Part shown: piece by piece, positions 1-8,407 of the stretch | How positions within the stretch are numbered: the stretch's first letter is position 1 | How the letters are laid out: every line of letters starts with the position of its first letter | NCBI RefSeq assembly: GCF_002022275.1 | Contig: NZ_MSDF01000058.1 | Span: forward strand, 1 to 64,000 | Source: Pseudomonas fluorescens | Lineage (GTDB): Bacteria > Pseudomonadota > Gammaproteobacteria > Pseudomonadales > Pseudomonadaceae | Reading direction: 5' to 3' | Length of the DNA: 64,000 nucleotides | Program-made: the position numbers and the translations under genes | The notes under the pieces: model-generated | Told to the model about the DNA's origin: nothing | What the model saw: only the letters and a program-made list of their open reading frames with translations | Database searches by the model: none

Positions 1-1427
1 GTGGCGAGCAACTCATCGGTGCGGGTGCGCTCGGCCGGGGTCACCAGCAGATCGCGCAGCAACAGCGGCTGTTCAACCCTCACACACCCGGAACTGAACG
101 CCCGTGGCCCTTTGGTAAACAGCGGCTGGCTCGGCGTGTCGTGCAGGTACACCGAGTACGGGTTGGGGAAGCGCATCACGATCTTGCCCAGCGGGTTACG
201 CGGGCCGGCGTCCTGGCGCAGGAGGATGTTGCCGGGGCGCGCCCAGTCGATTTGCTCGGGGGCCAGCGGGCGGCCTTCGGGGTCGAGCACTTGCAGGTTT
301 TGCTGGCGCAGGTACTCGGGGTTGAGGCGGATGGCCGGGAGTTTGTCCTCGCGCATGATGGTCGGCGGGATGGTCCAGGTCGGGTTGAGGGTCAGCCGGG
401 TGATGCGTGATTTGAGCAGCGGCGTCTGGCGCTCGGCGCGGCCGACTTGCAGGCGGGTTTGCCACACCGGAATGCCGCTTTGATAAACGCTGAGCTGTGC
501 AGCGGCGACGTTGACCAGCACGCCTTCGGGCTCCAGGTCCTGGGCCAGCCAGCGGAAGCGTTCGAGGTTGATGCGCAACTGTTCACGGCGTACCGCCGGG
601 CTGATATTGAGTTCGGCCACGGTACCGGCGCCGATCACACCGTCGGCTTGCAGCGAATGGCTGAGCTGGAAGGCCTTGACCGCCTTGACCAGCTCATCGC
701 GGTATTGCTTGCCGCTGGTGGCCTTGGCCAGGTAGCCGCCGCTGACCAGACGCCTTGCCAGCTCCGGCACGCGCGGGTCTTCCATGCCGGGGCGCAACAA
801 TGGGCCGGTGGCGACCGGGTCCCAATGCGGCAACGGTTGCTGGCGCACCGTGGAATAGGCATTGCGCAGGCTGCGGTAAAGGTCGGCGCTGGGGCGCGCC
901 TGGTCGAACGCTTGGGCCATGTCTTGCAGGCCGGCGGCGGCGAAGGCCAGCACCTCGGTATTCGGGTCGCGGGTAGGCGGCTGGGAATGCCACAGCGGCT
1001 CGAAGCGCGATTGCTGCAGGCGCCCGAAGTGCAAATCCTGCAGGGCCTGGAGGTACTGGCGGCTCACGTCGATATCGCTGCACAGCACGTTCGCCATGGC
1101 GTCTGGCGCAGGCAGACTATAGTGAGCGGGGTCCAGGCCGTCGTCGGCCAATAGCTGCAACTGGGAGTGCAAGGCTTGACGGCGCTGATCGTCGGACCAG
1201 AGGGGCACATCGCCCTGCTGCTGGTAGAACGCTTGCAAGCGCGCTTGAGCGGCGGGGTCGATGTGCGGGGCCAGGCCGGGGCATACGCCGGGCAGTTGCG
1301 CGAGGGCCTGCTGCACCGGGCTGGCGGCTATCAGCGGCACAGGCTCGGCCGGCAGCTCATCAGCCGTCGCGACCAGTGGTGCAACGAGCAGGCAAAGGCT
1401 CAAGTAACATGCGTGTTTTTTGAACAA
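1..1427 (-). CDS. YcbB-type murein L,D-transpeptidase (partial, C-terminus outside window)
   Basis: This enzyme would form 3-3 peptide cross-links in peptidoglycan in the periplasm. The frame is open from a TTG at 1427 to the left edge, giving 475 codons. GGAG lies 9 bases upstream of the TTG. The first 20 or so residues form a signal peptide (FKKHACYLSLCLLVAPLVATA), which no later start would keep. A scaffold domain follows, then a peptidoglycan-binding segment (AVKAFQLSHSLQADGVIGAGTV). The YkuD catalytic domain carries YLHDTPS and the nucleophile motif SSGCVRVE, as in E. coli YcbB/LdtD. The gene is head to head with a second L,D-transpeptidase only 40 bp away. The family is clear; the missing end prevents a full-length comparison. 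Confidence 0.88.
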   Translation of the reverse strand, partial: MFKKHACYLSLCLLVAPLVATADELPAEPVPLIAASPVQQALAQLPGVCPGLAPHIDPAAQARLQAFYQQQGDVPLWSDDQRRQALHSQLQLLADDGLDPAHYSLPAPDAMANVLCSDIDVSRQYLQALQDLHFGRLQQSRFEPLWHSQPPTRDPNTEVLAFAAAGLQDMAQAFDQARPSADLYRSLRNAYSTVRQQPLPHWDPVATGPLLRPGMEDPRVPELARRLVSGGYLAKATSGKQYRDELVKAVKAFQLSHSLQADGVIGAGTVAELNISPAVRREQLRINLERFRWLAQDLEPEGVLVNVAAAQLSVYQSGIPVWQTRLQVGRAERQTPLLKSRITRLTLNPTWTIPPTIMREDKLPAIRLNPEYLRQQNLQVLDPEGRPLAPEQIDWARPGNILLRQDAGPRNPLGKIVMRFPNPYSVYLHDTPSQPLFTKGPRAFSSGCVRVEQPLLLRDLLVTPAERTRTDELLA

Positions 1428-1467
1428 TTGACTACGCTCCAATCCACAGTGGGGGGATGTACTGTAG

Positions 1468-2181
1468 ATGCTGACTTTTAAATACCTGCTCGGCTTGTTT
1501 GCCGTAAGCCTGGCTACGCTGAGCAATTTTGCGCTCGCCGCCAATCAGACGCCTCCTAACTTGTATAGCAGCCTGGCGCGCTCGGCTCCAGAACTCAATC
1601 CAATGGTCTTGAAAAGCGCCCTGAGCGCCGTGCAGTGCGCCGTCAATAATGGTGAAGAACGCTCGGACCGCCTGGCTGTGATTGACTACTCGCAGCCTTC
1701 GACCGCCCGTCGGCTGTGGATCTTCGATTTGCGCAAAAAGACTCTGGTGCTACGCGACTTGGTGGCCCACGGCGCCAAATCCGGGGAAAACTTCGCCACC
1801 CAGTTCTCCAACCTTGAAGGCAGCCACCAATCCAGCCTGGGCCTGTTCCGTACTCAGGAAAGTTACCTGGGCGCCCACGGCTACTCGCTGCGCATGGACG
1901 GCCTCGAACCCGGTTTCAATGATCAGGCCCGCGACCGCGCGCTGGTGATCCACGCCGCCGACTACGTCAACCCGGCCTGGAGCAAGCGCGAAGGCCGCAT
2001 CGGCCGCAGCCAGGGCTGCCCCGCCGTGCGCCCGCAGGTGGCGCGCCAGGTGGTGGACAAGCTCAAGGACGGGCAATTCATGTTTTCCTGGTACCCGGAC
2101 CAGCGCTGGTTGAAGTCCTCGACTTACCTCAATTGCAAACCCCAACAGGTGGCAAGTAGTCGTACACTCCGTGGTGGTTAG
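1468..2181 (+). CDS. murein L,D-transpeptidase catalytic-domain protein (YkuD_2 type)
   Basis: A 237-residue exported protein with an N-terminal signal peptide ending near LSNFALAA. The catalytic signature has His162 in VIHAADY and Cys184 in GRSQGCPAV, the layout of the short YkuD_2 family (L,D-transpeptidase or L,D-carboxypeptidase fold). Expected activity is remodelling of peptidoglycan tetrapeptide stems; the exact reaction cannot be read from sequence. It is divergent from the larger YcbB-type enzyme, with 40 bp between the start codons, so the two genes may be co-regulated. The start is the first ATG and directly precedes the signal peptide. Confidence 0.85.
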   Translation: MLTFKYLLGLFAVSLATLSNFALAANQTPPNLYSSLARSAPELNPMVLKSALSAVQCAVNNGEERSDRLAVIDYSQPSTARRLWIFDLRKKTLVLRDLVAHGAKSGENFATQFSNLEGSHQSSLGLFRTQESYLGAHGYSLRMDGLEPGFNDQARDRALVIHAADYVNPAWSKREGRIGRSQGCPAVRPQVARQVVDKLKDGQFMFSWYPDQRWLKSSTYLNCKPQQVASSRTLRGG

Positions 2182-2211
2182 CCTGTCCCCACCGATAAAA
2201 GAGAGCCACGC

Positions 2212-2958
2212 ATGCTTCTACACACGTCCACCTGGATCGAAATTGGGCAGTTTCTGGAGCGCAGCCGCACGGTAGTGATCCCCATCGGTTCCAACGAACA
2301 ACACGGCCCCACCGGCCTGCTGGGCACGGACTGGATGTGCCCGGAAATCATCGCCCATGAGGCGCAGAAGAACGCCGACATCCTGATCGGCCCGACCTTC
2401 AACATCGGCATGGCCCAGCACCACCTGGGCTTTCCCGGCACCATTTCGCTGCGCCCTTCCACCTTTATCGCCGCGATTGGCGACTGGGTGCGTTCGCTGG
2501 CCGGGCATGGTTTCGAGAAAATCCTGTTTCTGAACGGCCATGGCGGCAATATCGCGACCATTGAAGCGGCGTTTTCCGAGCTGTACGCCGAGGCGAGTTT
2601 TGCCCGTCGCCCGGCGGGTTTTGCGTTGAAACTGGTGAACTGGTGGGACCTGGAAGGTGTGACCGACCTGGCTCACCGCCAATTCCCGGTCGGCCACGGC
2701 AGCCACGCCACGCCGTCGGAGATTGCAGTGACGCAGTGGGCGTACCCGGACTCGATCAAGTCAGCCGATTATTCGCCGCAAATCGCCAACACCGGCCCGA
2801 TCCGCGAAGCACTGGACTTCCGCGCACGCTTCCCCGACGGCCGCATGGGCTCAGACCCGGCGCTGGCGACAGTGGAAAAAGGCGGTGAGTTGGTGGCGTT
2901 GGCGGCCAAAGGCTTGGTCCACACCGTGAACAGCTTCAGCAACGAAGCAAAACCTTAA
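2212..2958 (+). CDS. creatininase-family amidohydrolase
   Basis: A 248-residue protein of the creatininase family, metal-dependent hydrolases that open cyclic amides or cleave small amides. Likely metal ligands are in the conserved patches: Glu29 and His31 (SNEQHG), Asp40 (LGTDW) and the NGHGGN motif around residues 108-113. The length matches the family. The gene starts 30 bp after the L,D-transpeptidase and could be co-transcribed with it, but nothing links the functions. The family includes creatininase, mycofactocin maturase and riboflavin-pathway amidohydrolases, so the substrate is open. A REP element lies just past the stop codon. Confidence 0.85.
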   Translation: MLLHTSTWIEIGQFLERSRTVVIPIGSNEQHGPTGLLGTDWMCPEIIAHEAQKNADILIGPTFNIGMAQHHLGFPGTISLRPSTFIAAIGDWVRSLAGHGFEKILFLNGHGGNIATIEAAFSELYAEASFARRPAGFALKLVNWWDLEGVTDLAHRQFPVGHGSHATPSEIAVTQWAYPDSIKSADYSPQIANTGPIREALDFRARFPDGRMGSDPALATVEKGGELVALAAKGLVHTVNSFSNEAKP

Positions 2959-2974
2959 AGCCCTACGAAAATCC

Positions 2975-3069
2975 AAATGTGGGAGCGGGCTTGCTCGCGA
3001 AGGCGGAGTTTCAGTCGATACGTTACTGACTGATCCACCGCTTTCGCGAGCAAGCCCGCTCCCACATTT
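2975..3069. repeat. REP/BIME-like inverted repeat, tgtgggagc type
   Basis: A 95-bp imperfect palindrome bounded by AAATGTGGGAGC and GCTCCCACATTT. Arms containing gggcttgctcgcgaa pair with ttcgcgagcaagccc around a variable centre. It lies between two convergent genes. The same family recurs at 9866, 22828, 25531, 28167 and 36537. Confidence 0.9.
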
Positions 3070-3091
3070 TTGCTTTGTGTGCGGCTCGGGG

Positions 3092-3433
3092 TTACTTGCA
3101 ATCCTGAGCCGACATCTCCAGCCGCGACGGCTTGATCGCCGATGCCAGCGGCTTGCGCTCATACAAGAACACTTTGGTGCCGTCCTGAGACTTGTAGGCC
3201 TCCAGCACATCATCGGCGGCAATCTTGCTGGTCAACACCACCTTGGCGTGACGCGAGTTTTGCGTGACGGTGGAGGAAATGCCGTGTTTTTCAAGCTTGG
3301 GCACTACGCACTGCAGATAGGCTTCGGGCGTCTTGTCGGTTTGCAGGGTCAGGGTCGGAGCGTTGGGAGCAGTGATACAACCGGTCAGCAACAACGAAGC
3401 CGCCGCCAGGGCCGGGACGAAAATAGAGCGCAT
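3092..3433 (-). CDS. small outer-membrane-type lipoprotein, unknown function
   Basis: A 113-residue lipoprotein. The start at 3433 is chosen because AGGA sits 7 bases upstream and the following residues give a clean lipoprotein signal with lipobox LLTGC near residue 19; an upstream in-frame ATG would add a charged extension with no ribosome site. The mature part is about 90 residues with two further cysteines (LQCVV and the near-terminal QDCK) that could pair. No known domain is recognised. It lies 45 bp downstream of another exported protein gene on the same strand, and the two may form a pair working in the envelope. Confidence 0.7.
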   Translation of the reverse strand: MRSIFVPALAAASLLLTGCITAPNAPTLTLQTDKTPEAYLQCVVPKLEKHGISSTVTQNSRHAKVVLTSKIAADDVLEAYKSQDGTKVFLYERKPLASAIKPSRLEMSAQDCK

Positions 3434-3478
3434 AAACATTCCTGAATAGAGCAAATAGGGTTCACATCAATCCGCGTG

Positions 3479-4123
3479 TCATCCCTCGCGGACCAGAGCC
3501 TTGAGCGAGGCATCGAACTGCTTCAAGGCATCAAGCTGTACATCACGCTGTTGTTCAATCTGCGCGGCAATCTCGGGCGCCGCCTTGTCATGCACCCACA
3601 CCGAGGCCACCTGCTTGTGCATCGAGCCTTCAGCCTTGGCGATGTATTGCAGGTCCGCGTCATAGAACCGCGCGGTAAACCTGGCTTCGACCACATCGTT
3701 ACGCTGGGTCAGCAACTGGTTATGGGTATCGAGCATCACCACCACGTCCGGATGCGCCTGCACTAGCTCATCCAGGCTGCTATAGACCGTCACCGATAAA
3801 AAAGTGCCCTGCAACGAATTCATTAACCAGTCTATGGCCAGTTCCGGATCGGAGCTGTCGACGAACGCCTCACGGATGCGCCCGTCGAGGTCATTCTTGG
3901 CGCCGTTCAAGGCCATGGCATGGTAGCGCTCAAGGTAGCTGAGGTTGTCGCGGGTGTTTTCGCTGTACAACACCCCCACCGACTGCGCGCGCGCCAGGGA
4001 GTCTACGCTACCGACGAGAGGCAGCAAATGGCCTGTACGCAGATCATCGGCAATCGCCGGGTTGGTCAGCACCGCTGTGCCGAACATCAGAATCATTAAA
4101 CCCAGCTGAATTATCGTCCTCAT
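3479..4123 (-). CDS. periplasmic protein of unknown function
   Basis: A 214-residue exported protein. The start at 4123 has AAGGAA 7 bases upstream and begins MRTIIQLGLMILMFGTAVLTN, a signal peptide probably cleaved after NPAIA. The frame stays open further upstream but that extension has no signal character. The mature protein is soluble and mixed alpha/beta, with a helical C-terminal third rich in Gln, Ala and Lys (residues 170-210). No catalytic motif is recognised. A small lipoprotein gene follows 45 bp downstream. The divergent gene at 4255 leaves a 131-bp promoter gap. Confidence 0.65.
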   Translation of the reverse strand: MRTIIQLGLMILMFGTAVLTNPAIADDLRTGHLLPLVGSVDSLARAQSVGVLYSENTRDNLSYLERYHAMALNGAKNDLDGRIREAFVDSSDPELAIDWLMNSLQGTFLSVTVYSSLDELVQAHPDVVVMLDTHNQLLTQRNDVVEARFTARFYDADLQYIAKAEGSMHKQVASVWVHDKAAPEIAAQIEQQRDVQLDALKQFDASLKALVREG

Positions 4124-4254
4124 CGCGCATTTCCTTGAGCAGCGTCGTGATGCTGCAATTTTGCGCTGTTGGCGAAAAAACAGAACTTGCGATTCGTGAT
4201 GGTGACTATTATCTGAACCGATAGTGCTCACATAAAATCGATAAGGACCACGCC

Positions 4255-4518
4255 ATGAAGCCCCACCAGAAAACCTTCGACCGCATCCGCGAAGCCGTAT
4301 TACCGGAGTTTCGCGAGCGCGTCGCCGATTACCTGGTCGACTATGAAAACGTGCTGCAGGATGAGGCCGCCGGCGCCGATCAACGTTACGCCAGCGCCCA
4401 GCAACTGCGCGGCTACCTGCGCGGTTTGAACACCACGCGGGTGTTGGGCATGGCCGATTGGGAAGACCTCGACCGGCGCGTGGCTCAGGAATGGCTACAG
4501 GTGCTGGAAGCCGAATAA
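4255..4518 (+). CDS. small conserved-type cytoplasmic protein, unknown function
   Basis: An 87-residue acidic, helical protein without signal peptide or membrane segment. AAGGA lies a few bases upstream of the ATG, and codon use matches the neighbourhood, so it is probably real. Its last 24 bases overlap tail to tail with the end of the amidohydrolase gene on the other strand. No family is recognised. Confidence 0.6.
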   Translation: MKPHQKTFDRIREAVLPEFRERVADYLVDYENVLQDEAAGADQRYASAQQLRGYLRGLNTTRVLGMADWEDLDRRVAQEWLQVLEAE

Positions 4519-5334
4519 CCGGCTGGGGGTGTCGATCAGCAGCGCCTGCTCCGTTTGCGCCGAGAGCCGCAGCGCCTGGCGTTGCAGCACTACGCTGGCG
4601 TAGTCGATCCTGGTTTCGTGCTGCGTGTGCGGCCAGTCACTGCCCCACACCAGGCGCTCAGGGCCAAAGCTCTGCGCCAGCAGGGGCATGGCCTGGCGGG
4701 CAAACGCCAGGTTCTGCGCCGGGGTGCCGCCCAAGCGGTAGATACCGGAGACTTTCAGCCACACCTGCCCGCTTGCTCCCAACGTCAGCAATTCGGCAAA
4801 CGCGGGTTGATCCACGCCGCGCCGTGCATCGGGGCGCCCGAAGTGGTCAATCACCAGTTTGACGTCGAACGCCATCAACTGGCGCACCAACTGCGGCAGG
4901 TCGTCAATGTCGCGGTGCAGCTCCACGTGCCAGCCCAGCTCAGCGATGCGCTGGAAAAACACGCGCCAACCGGGCTCGGTAAAGTCCGGCAACGGTTGCC
5001 CGACCAGATTCAATCGCACACCCACCACACCGAGCCGGGCCATGGCCTGCAAGGTGTCGACACTCACCTGCCGCTCAACCACCACCACACCGCGCAGCTG
5101 CTCCGGCGCCTGCGTCAGGGCGGCCAGCAGATAGCTGTTGTCGGTGCCCAGAAAGCTCGGCTGCACCAGCACGCCGTGGCTCAAACCACTGGTGTGCAGG
5201 TGCTGCAGGTAGTCGGCCAGAGTGGCATCGTAGCCGGGGGTATAGCGGCGTTCGCCGGCAAGGGTCAGCGCTTGGCTGAATACATGGGCGTGGCCGTCAA
5301 TGCCGGTGATGGGTGGGGAGCCGTTATCAAGCAT
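4495..5334 (-). CDS. amidohydrolase-2 family hydrolase (2-pyrone-4,6-dicarboxylate hydrolase-like)
   Basis: A 279-residue TIM-barrel metal-dependent hydrolase of the family that includes LigI (2-pyrone-4,6-dicarboxylate lactonase) and 4-sulfomuconolactone hydrolase. Visible signatures are GIDGHAHVF at the N-terminus (HxH), the LVIDHFGRPD strand, LKVSGIYRLGG, and VWGSDWPH with the catalytic Asp near the C-terminus. The ATG at 5334 is preferred over an in-frame GTG at 5349 because the latter has no ribosome site. It follows the MFS transporter gene closely, both downstream of a GntR regulator, so import and ring or lactone hydrolysis of one compound is likely. The substrate is unknown. Confidence 0.8.
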   Translation of the reverse strand: MLDNGSPPITGIDGHAHVFSQALTLAGERRYTPGYDATLADYLQHLHTSGLSHGVLVQPSFLGTDNSYLLAALTQAPEQLRGVVVVERQVSVDTLQAMARLGVVGVRLNLVGQPLPDFTEPGWRVFFQRIAELGWHVELHRDIDDLPQLVRQLMAFDVKLVIDHFGRPDARRGVDQPAFAELLTLGASGQVWLKVSGIYRLGGTPAQNLAFARQAMPLLAQSFGPERLVWGSDWPHTQHETRIDYASVVLQRQALRLSAQTEQALLIDTPSRLFGFQHL

Positions 5335-5361
5335 GGTTTTATCTTTCACGGTGAATGGGGT

Positions 5362-6642
5362 TCAAGCCTGGACGCGCTGGCCAGCAGGAGCATCGGCCGC
5401 AGGCGTTGCTTCGAGGACGCGACCACGGGTTTCCGGCAGGCACAGTGCGGCGATCACTGCAACGCCGTAGGCAATCCCGGCATCAATGCCAATCGCCGAG
5501 CCCAGGGACATGGAGGCACTCATGTGCCCTACCAGAAACGGGAACACCGCCGACAACACGCGCCCGAAGTTGTAGCAAAAACCCACGCCGGCACCGCGCA
5601 CGTCCGCCGGGTAGAGCTCGTTAAACAACGCTCCCAGACTGGCCGGAATACCGGCAGCGAAAAAGCCCAGCGGGAAGCCGAGGAATAACATCTGCGTGTT
5701 GGTCAGTGGCAGGAACACATAGGCCTGCACGGTCACCACGCAGCACAGGGCGAACAGCACGATATTCTTGCGGCGGCCAATGCGGTCGATCAGAAACCCG
5801 CTGACCACGCAGCCACACCAAAAGGCGAAGATGATCACCGCCAGGTAGCCACCGGAGTTAAGTACCGACAGGTTGCGTTCGGTCTTGAGAAAGGTCGGCA
5901 GCCACGTCATCACCGCGTGATATCCGCCGTGGGCGCCCAGGCCCAACAGCCCGCCAAACAGCGTGACGCGAATCAGCTCGGGGCGAAAAATACCGGCCAG
6001 CGACTTGAAAAAACTCTGGGGAATCGCCTGTTCTTTTTGCAGGCGCTGGAAGCTGTCGGGCTCCTCGACATTGCGCCGCACCCAAATAATCAGGAACGAC
6101 GGCAGCAGGCCCACGACGAACATCACGCGCCAGGCCATGTCCTGGGGCACGAACGAATAGATCAGCGCAAACACCCCCACCGCCACGCCCCAGCCTACCG
6201 CCCAGGCGCTTTGCACGGTGCCCATGACTTTGCCGCGATACTTGGGGTTGATGGTTTCGGCCATCAGCACCGCGCCCGCTGCCCACTCACCGCCGATGCC
6301 GAAGCCTTGCAGCGCCTTGACGATCAGCAACTGGTTGAAGCCGGTGACAAACGCCGACAAAAAGGTGAAGAACGAAAACCACACAATCATCCACTGCAGC
6401 GTACGCACACGGCCGTAGCGGTCGGAGAGCGTGCCGCCGACCCAGCCGCCGATGGCTGAGGTGACCAGCGTAACCCCGCTGATAAGGCCCGCATCGCCCT
6501 TGGTGAGGGCGAACGCGGCGATCAGCGCCGGGATCGCCAGCCCAAACATCTGTACTTCCAGTGCATCAAGGGACCAGCCGCCGAAGCAGGCCCAGAATGT
6601 TTTGCGCTCCCGAGGAGTGACGTGGCGATACCAACTGAACAT
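5362..6642 (-). CDS. MFS transporter, metabolite/aromatic acid:H+ symporter type
   Basis: A 426-residue integral membrane protein with 12 predicted transmembrane helices. The MFS loop 2-3 motif reads GGTLSDRYGR and the second-half equivalent GFLIDRIGRR. An acidic residue in helix 1 (SLDALEVQ) resembles proton-coupled organic acid permeases. AGGA lies 9 bases upstream of the start. It sits between gntR (114 bp upstream, same strand) and the amidohydrolase gene. The transported compound is probably an aromatic or dicarboxylic acid handled by that hydrolase; this is inferred from the context. Confidence 0.85.
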   Translation of the reverse strand: MFSWYRHVTPRERKTFWACFGGWSLDALEVQMFGLAIPALIAAFALTKGDAGLISGVTLVTSAIGGWVGGTLSDRYGRVRTLQWMIVWFSFFTFLSAFVTGFNQLLIVKALQGFGIGGEWAAGAVLMAETINPKYRGKVMGTVQSAWAVGWGVAVGVFALIYSFVPQDMAWRVMFVVGLLPSFLIIWVRRNVEEPDSFQRLQKEQAIPQSFFKSLAGIFRPELIRVTLFGGLLGLGAHGGYHAVMTWLPTFLKTERNLSVLNSGGYLAVIIFAFWCGCVVSGFLIDRIGRRKNIVLFALCCVVTVQAYVFLPLTNTQMLFLGFPLGFFAAGIPASLGALFNELYPADVRGAGVGFCYNFGRVLSAVFPFLVGHMSASMSLGSAIGIDAGIAYGVAVIAALCLPETRGRVLEATPAADAPAGQRVQA

Positions 6643-6756
6643 GATTTCTTATCCTTATAGGTGAAACGCAAGGCAGCCGAACGCGAACCGCGCCGTTGCC
6701 GGGCCAGGTGTGGCAAACAGCCTGGGTGTGGGGCCAGAAGGTTCTGGCCCCTGGTG

Positions 6757-7488
6757 TCAGCGAATGTCCACGCGGTAACGGAAATGCTCGGCATGCCCAC
6801 GGGAGCGTCGCCACTCCAGGGGTTGCCCGGCGTAATCACGGGCCAGCCGTTCGATCACCACCACCGGGCTATTGACCGGCACCTGCAACAGGCGCGCGTA
6901 CACCTCGTTGACGGCTTCGGCGGTGAGGGTTTCCTCGGCCGAGGCCACCACCTGCCCGCACACGCTTTCATAGACCGGGTAGAGCAACGGCCCCTGCTCA
7001 GCCAGGTCGACTTCAAGCAACGCCTGAAACCGTGTGCGTGGCAGCCAGATTTCTTCGGCCAGCAGAGGCTGCACGTCGAGCAAACGGGTACGCACAATGC
7101 GTATCACCTGAGCGCTTGGCGCCAGCCCCAGAGCTTCACTCACCGCCGACGGTGCGGGCACGGATTCAACCGACAGAATCCGGCTTTCCGGCACCTGACG
7201 CTCGCCCGACGGGCCTTGAAAACGAAAGAACCGAAACAGCGAAGATTGAAACTGCGGGCGCCGCACGAAAGTGCCACGGCCTTGCTGACGCTCAAGGATG
7301 CCCTCGCTGACCAGCGCGTCCACGGCCTTGCGCACCGTGCCGGTAGACAACGCGTACTCGGCGGACAACACCGCTTCGGTCGGGATCGGTTCACCGGGGC
7401 GCCAGCGATTGTTGGCGATCTGCTCAACCAGGTGGTCACGCAGGCGTTGATAGAGCGGCAGACGGGCATCACTGGACAAGGTATTCAT
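6757..7488 (-). CDS. GntR-family regulator, HutC/UTRA subfamily
   Basis: A 243-residue repressor-type protein. Residues 1-75 form the GntR winged helix (LPLYQRLRDHLVEQI, STGTVRKAVDALVSEGILERQQGRGTFV). Residues from about 95 form a UTRA effector-binding domain ending with LARDYAGQPLEWRRSRGHAEHFRYRVD. It is the first gene of the unit with the MFS transporter and amidohydrolase and probably controls them and itself. A 12-bp near-palindrome lies 27 bp upstream of its start. Confidence 0.9.
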   Translation of the reverse strand: MNTLSSDARLPLYQRLRDHLVEQIANNRWRPGEPIPTEAVLSAEYALSTGTVRKAVDALVSEGILERQQGRGTFVRRPQFQSSLFRFFRFQGPSGERQVPESRILSVESVPAPSAVSEALGLAPSAQVIRIVRTRLLDVQPLLAEEIWLPRTRFQALLEVDLAEQGPLLYPVYESVCGQVVASAEETLTAEAVNEVYARLLQVPVNSPVVVIERLARDYAGQPLEWRRSRGHAEHFRYRVDIR

Positions 7489-7514
7489 CGGGCCACATTC
7501 ACTTTGTTATTTAG

Positions 7515-7526
7515 TCATCTATATGA
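7515..7526. promoter_or_regulatory. candidate GntR-family operator
   Basis: TCATCTATATGA is a 12-bp near-palindrome (10 of 12 positions symmetric), 27 bp upstream of the gntR start. Its place suits autoregulation. It is a visual match only, without a second copy in front of the MFS gene. Confidence 0.3.
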
Positions 7527-7600
7527 ATATGGCGTGAGTATTTGCCCGCTGGGTGACACCTGTCAAGGGTGCCACCGCTCACGGATGATGAATGGTCGGG

Positions 7601-8233
7601 TTACAGCACAGGGCGTTGTTGGCGTACCCACTCCTGCACCGATGGCCGTTGCCACTGGCGCTGCGCGTAGGCCACCAGCTCTGCGGGCACGCTGTCGCCA
7701 TTGAGAACCAGGCGATTGAGCATCACGGCCAGGTCCACATCGGCAATGCACCACTCGCCAAACAGGTTCGGCGGATCGCCCGCCAACAGCACTTGCGCCG
7801 CACTGATCAGCTTGTGCGCGGCAGCCTCGGCCACAGGCGTCAGCGGCGGCATCTTTTGCCCGTAAAACACCACCAGCGTCGAGCGCTCCTGACGAATCGG
7901 CAGCAAATCGCTGCGCAGCCACGCCTGCACCTGCCGCGCCCTCGCCCGCTGTTTCGGGTCGGCCGGGTACACCGCCGTGTCGGGAAAAGCCTCGTCCAGG
8001 TATTCGCTGATCGCGGAAGATTCCGACAGAGCAAAGTCACCGTCGACCAAGGTCGGCACGCGCTGGGTCAGGGACAACCGGGCGAAGTCAGGCTCTCGAT
8101 TTTGTGCGGTGTCCAGGTCCACGGTCAGCGTGTCGAACGCCAGGCCTTTCTCGCGCAGGGTGATAAACACCGACATCGCGTAGGGGCTGGTGAACTGGGC
8201 ATCGACGTACAGGCGCAATTGGGGGCGGTTCAT
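7601..8233 (-). CDS. yfcF: glutathione S-transferase, YfcF-like
   Basis: A 210-residue GST. The thioredoxin-like N-terminal half contains QRVPTLVDGDFALSESSAISEYL, the cis-Pro and glutathione gamma-glutamyl binding patch. The helical C-terminal domain contains WLRSDLLPIRQERSTLVVF and NLFGEWCIADVDLAVMLNRLVLNGD, which closely follows E. coli YfcF as I recall it. AAGGAG sits 7 bases before the ATG at 8233; an upstream extension to 8260 is not supported. Expected role is glutathione-dependent peroxide detoxification. Divergent from the hydrolase at 8408. Confidence 0.88.
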   Translation of the reverse strand: MNRPQLRLYVDAQFTSPYAMSVFITLREKGLAFDTLTVDLDTAQNREPDFARLSLTQRVPTLVDGDFALSESSAISEYLDEAFPDTAVYPADPKQRARARQVQAWLRSDLLPIRQERSTLVVFYGQKMPPLTPVAEAAAHKLISAAQVLLAGDPPNLFGEWCIADVDLAVMLNRLVLNGDSVPAELVAYAQRQWQRPSVQEWVRQQRPVL

Positions 8234-8407
8234 GGCGGGGCTCCTTGGGTAGAAGCCCACGCTACGAGATCTGCGGCCGGAATGACAATGCGCGGTTTTT
8301 ATGGGGGCATTCCTGGCGGGAATGGCGACAGTAATGGCAATATCATAGCGATTAGCTACCCTGCGGCAGCCTCCCGCCTTTTGTCGTTTTCAAGGAATGA
8401 TCACCTC

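Noticed and set aside
7592..8407. Upstream extension of the membrane hydrolase frame
   Set aside because: The extension is antisense to yfcF and lacks a ribosome site; ATG 8408 begins the domain.
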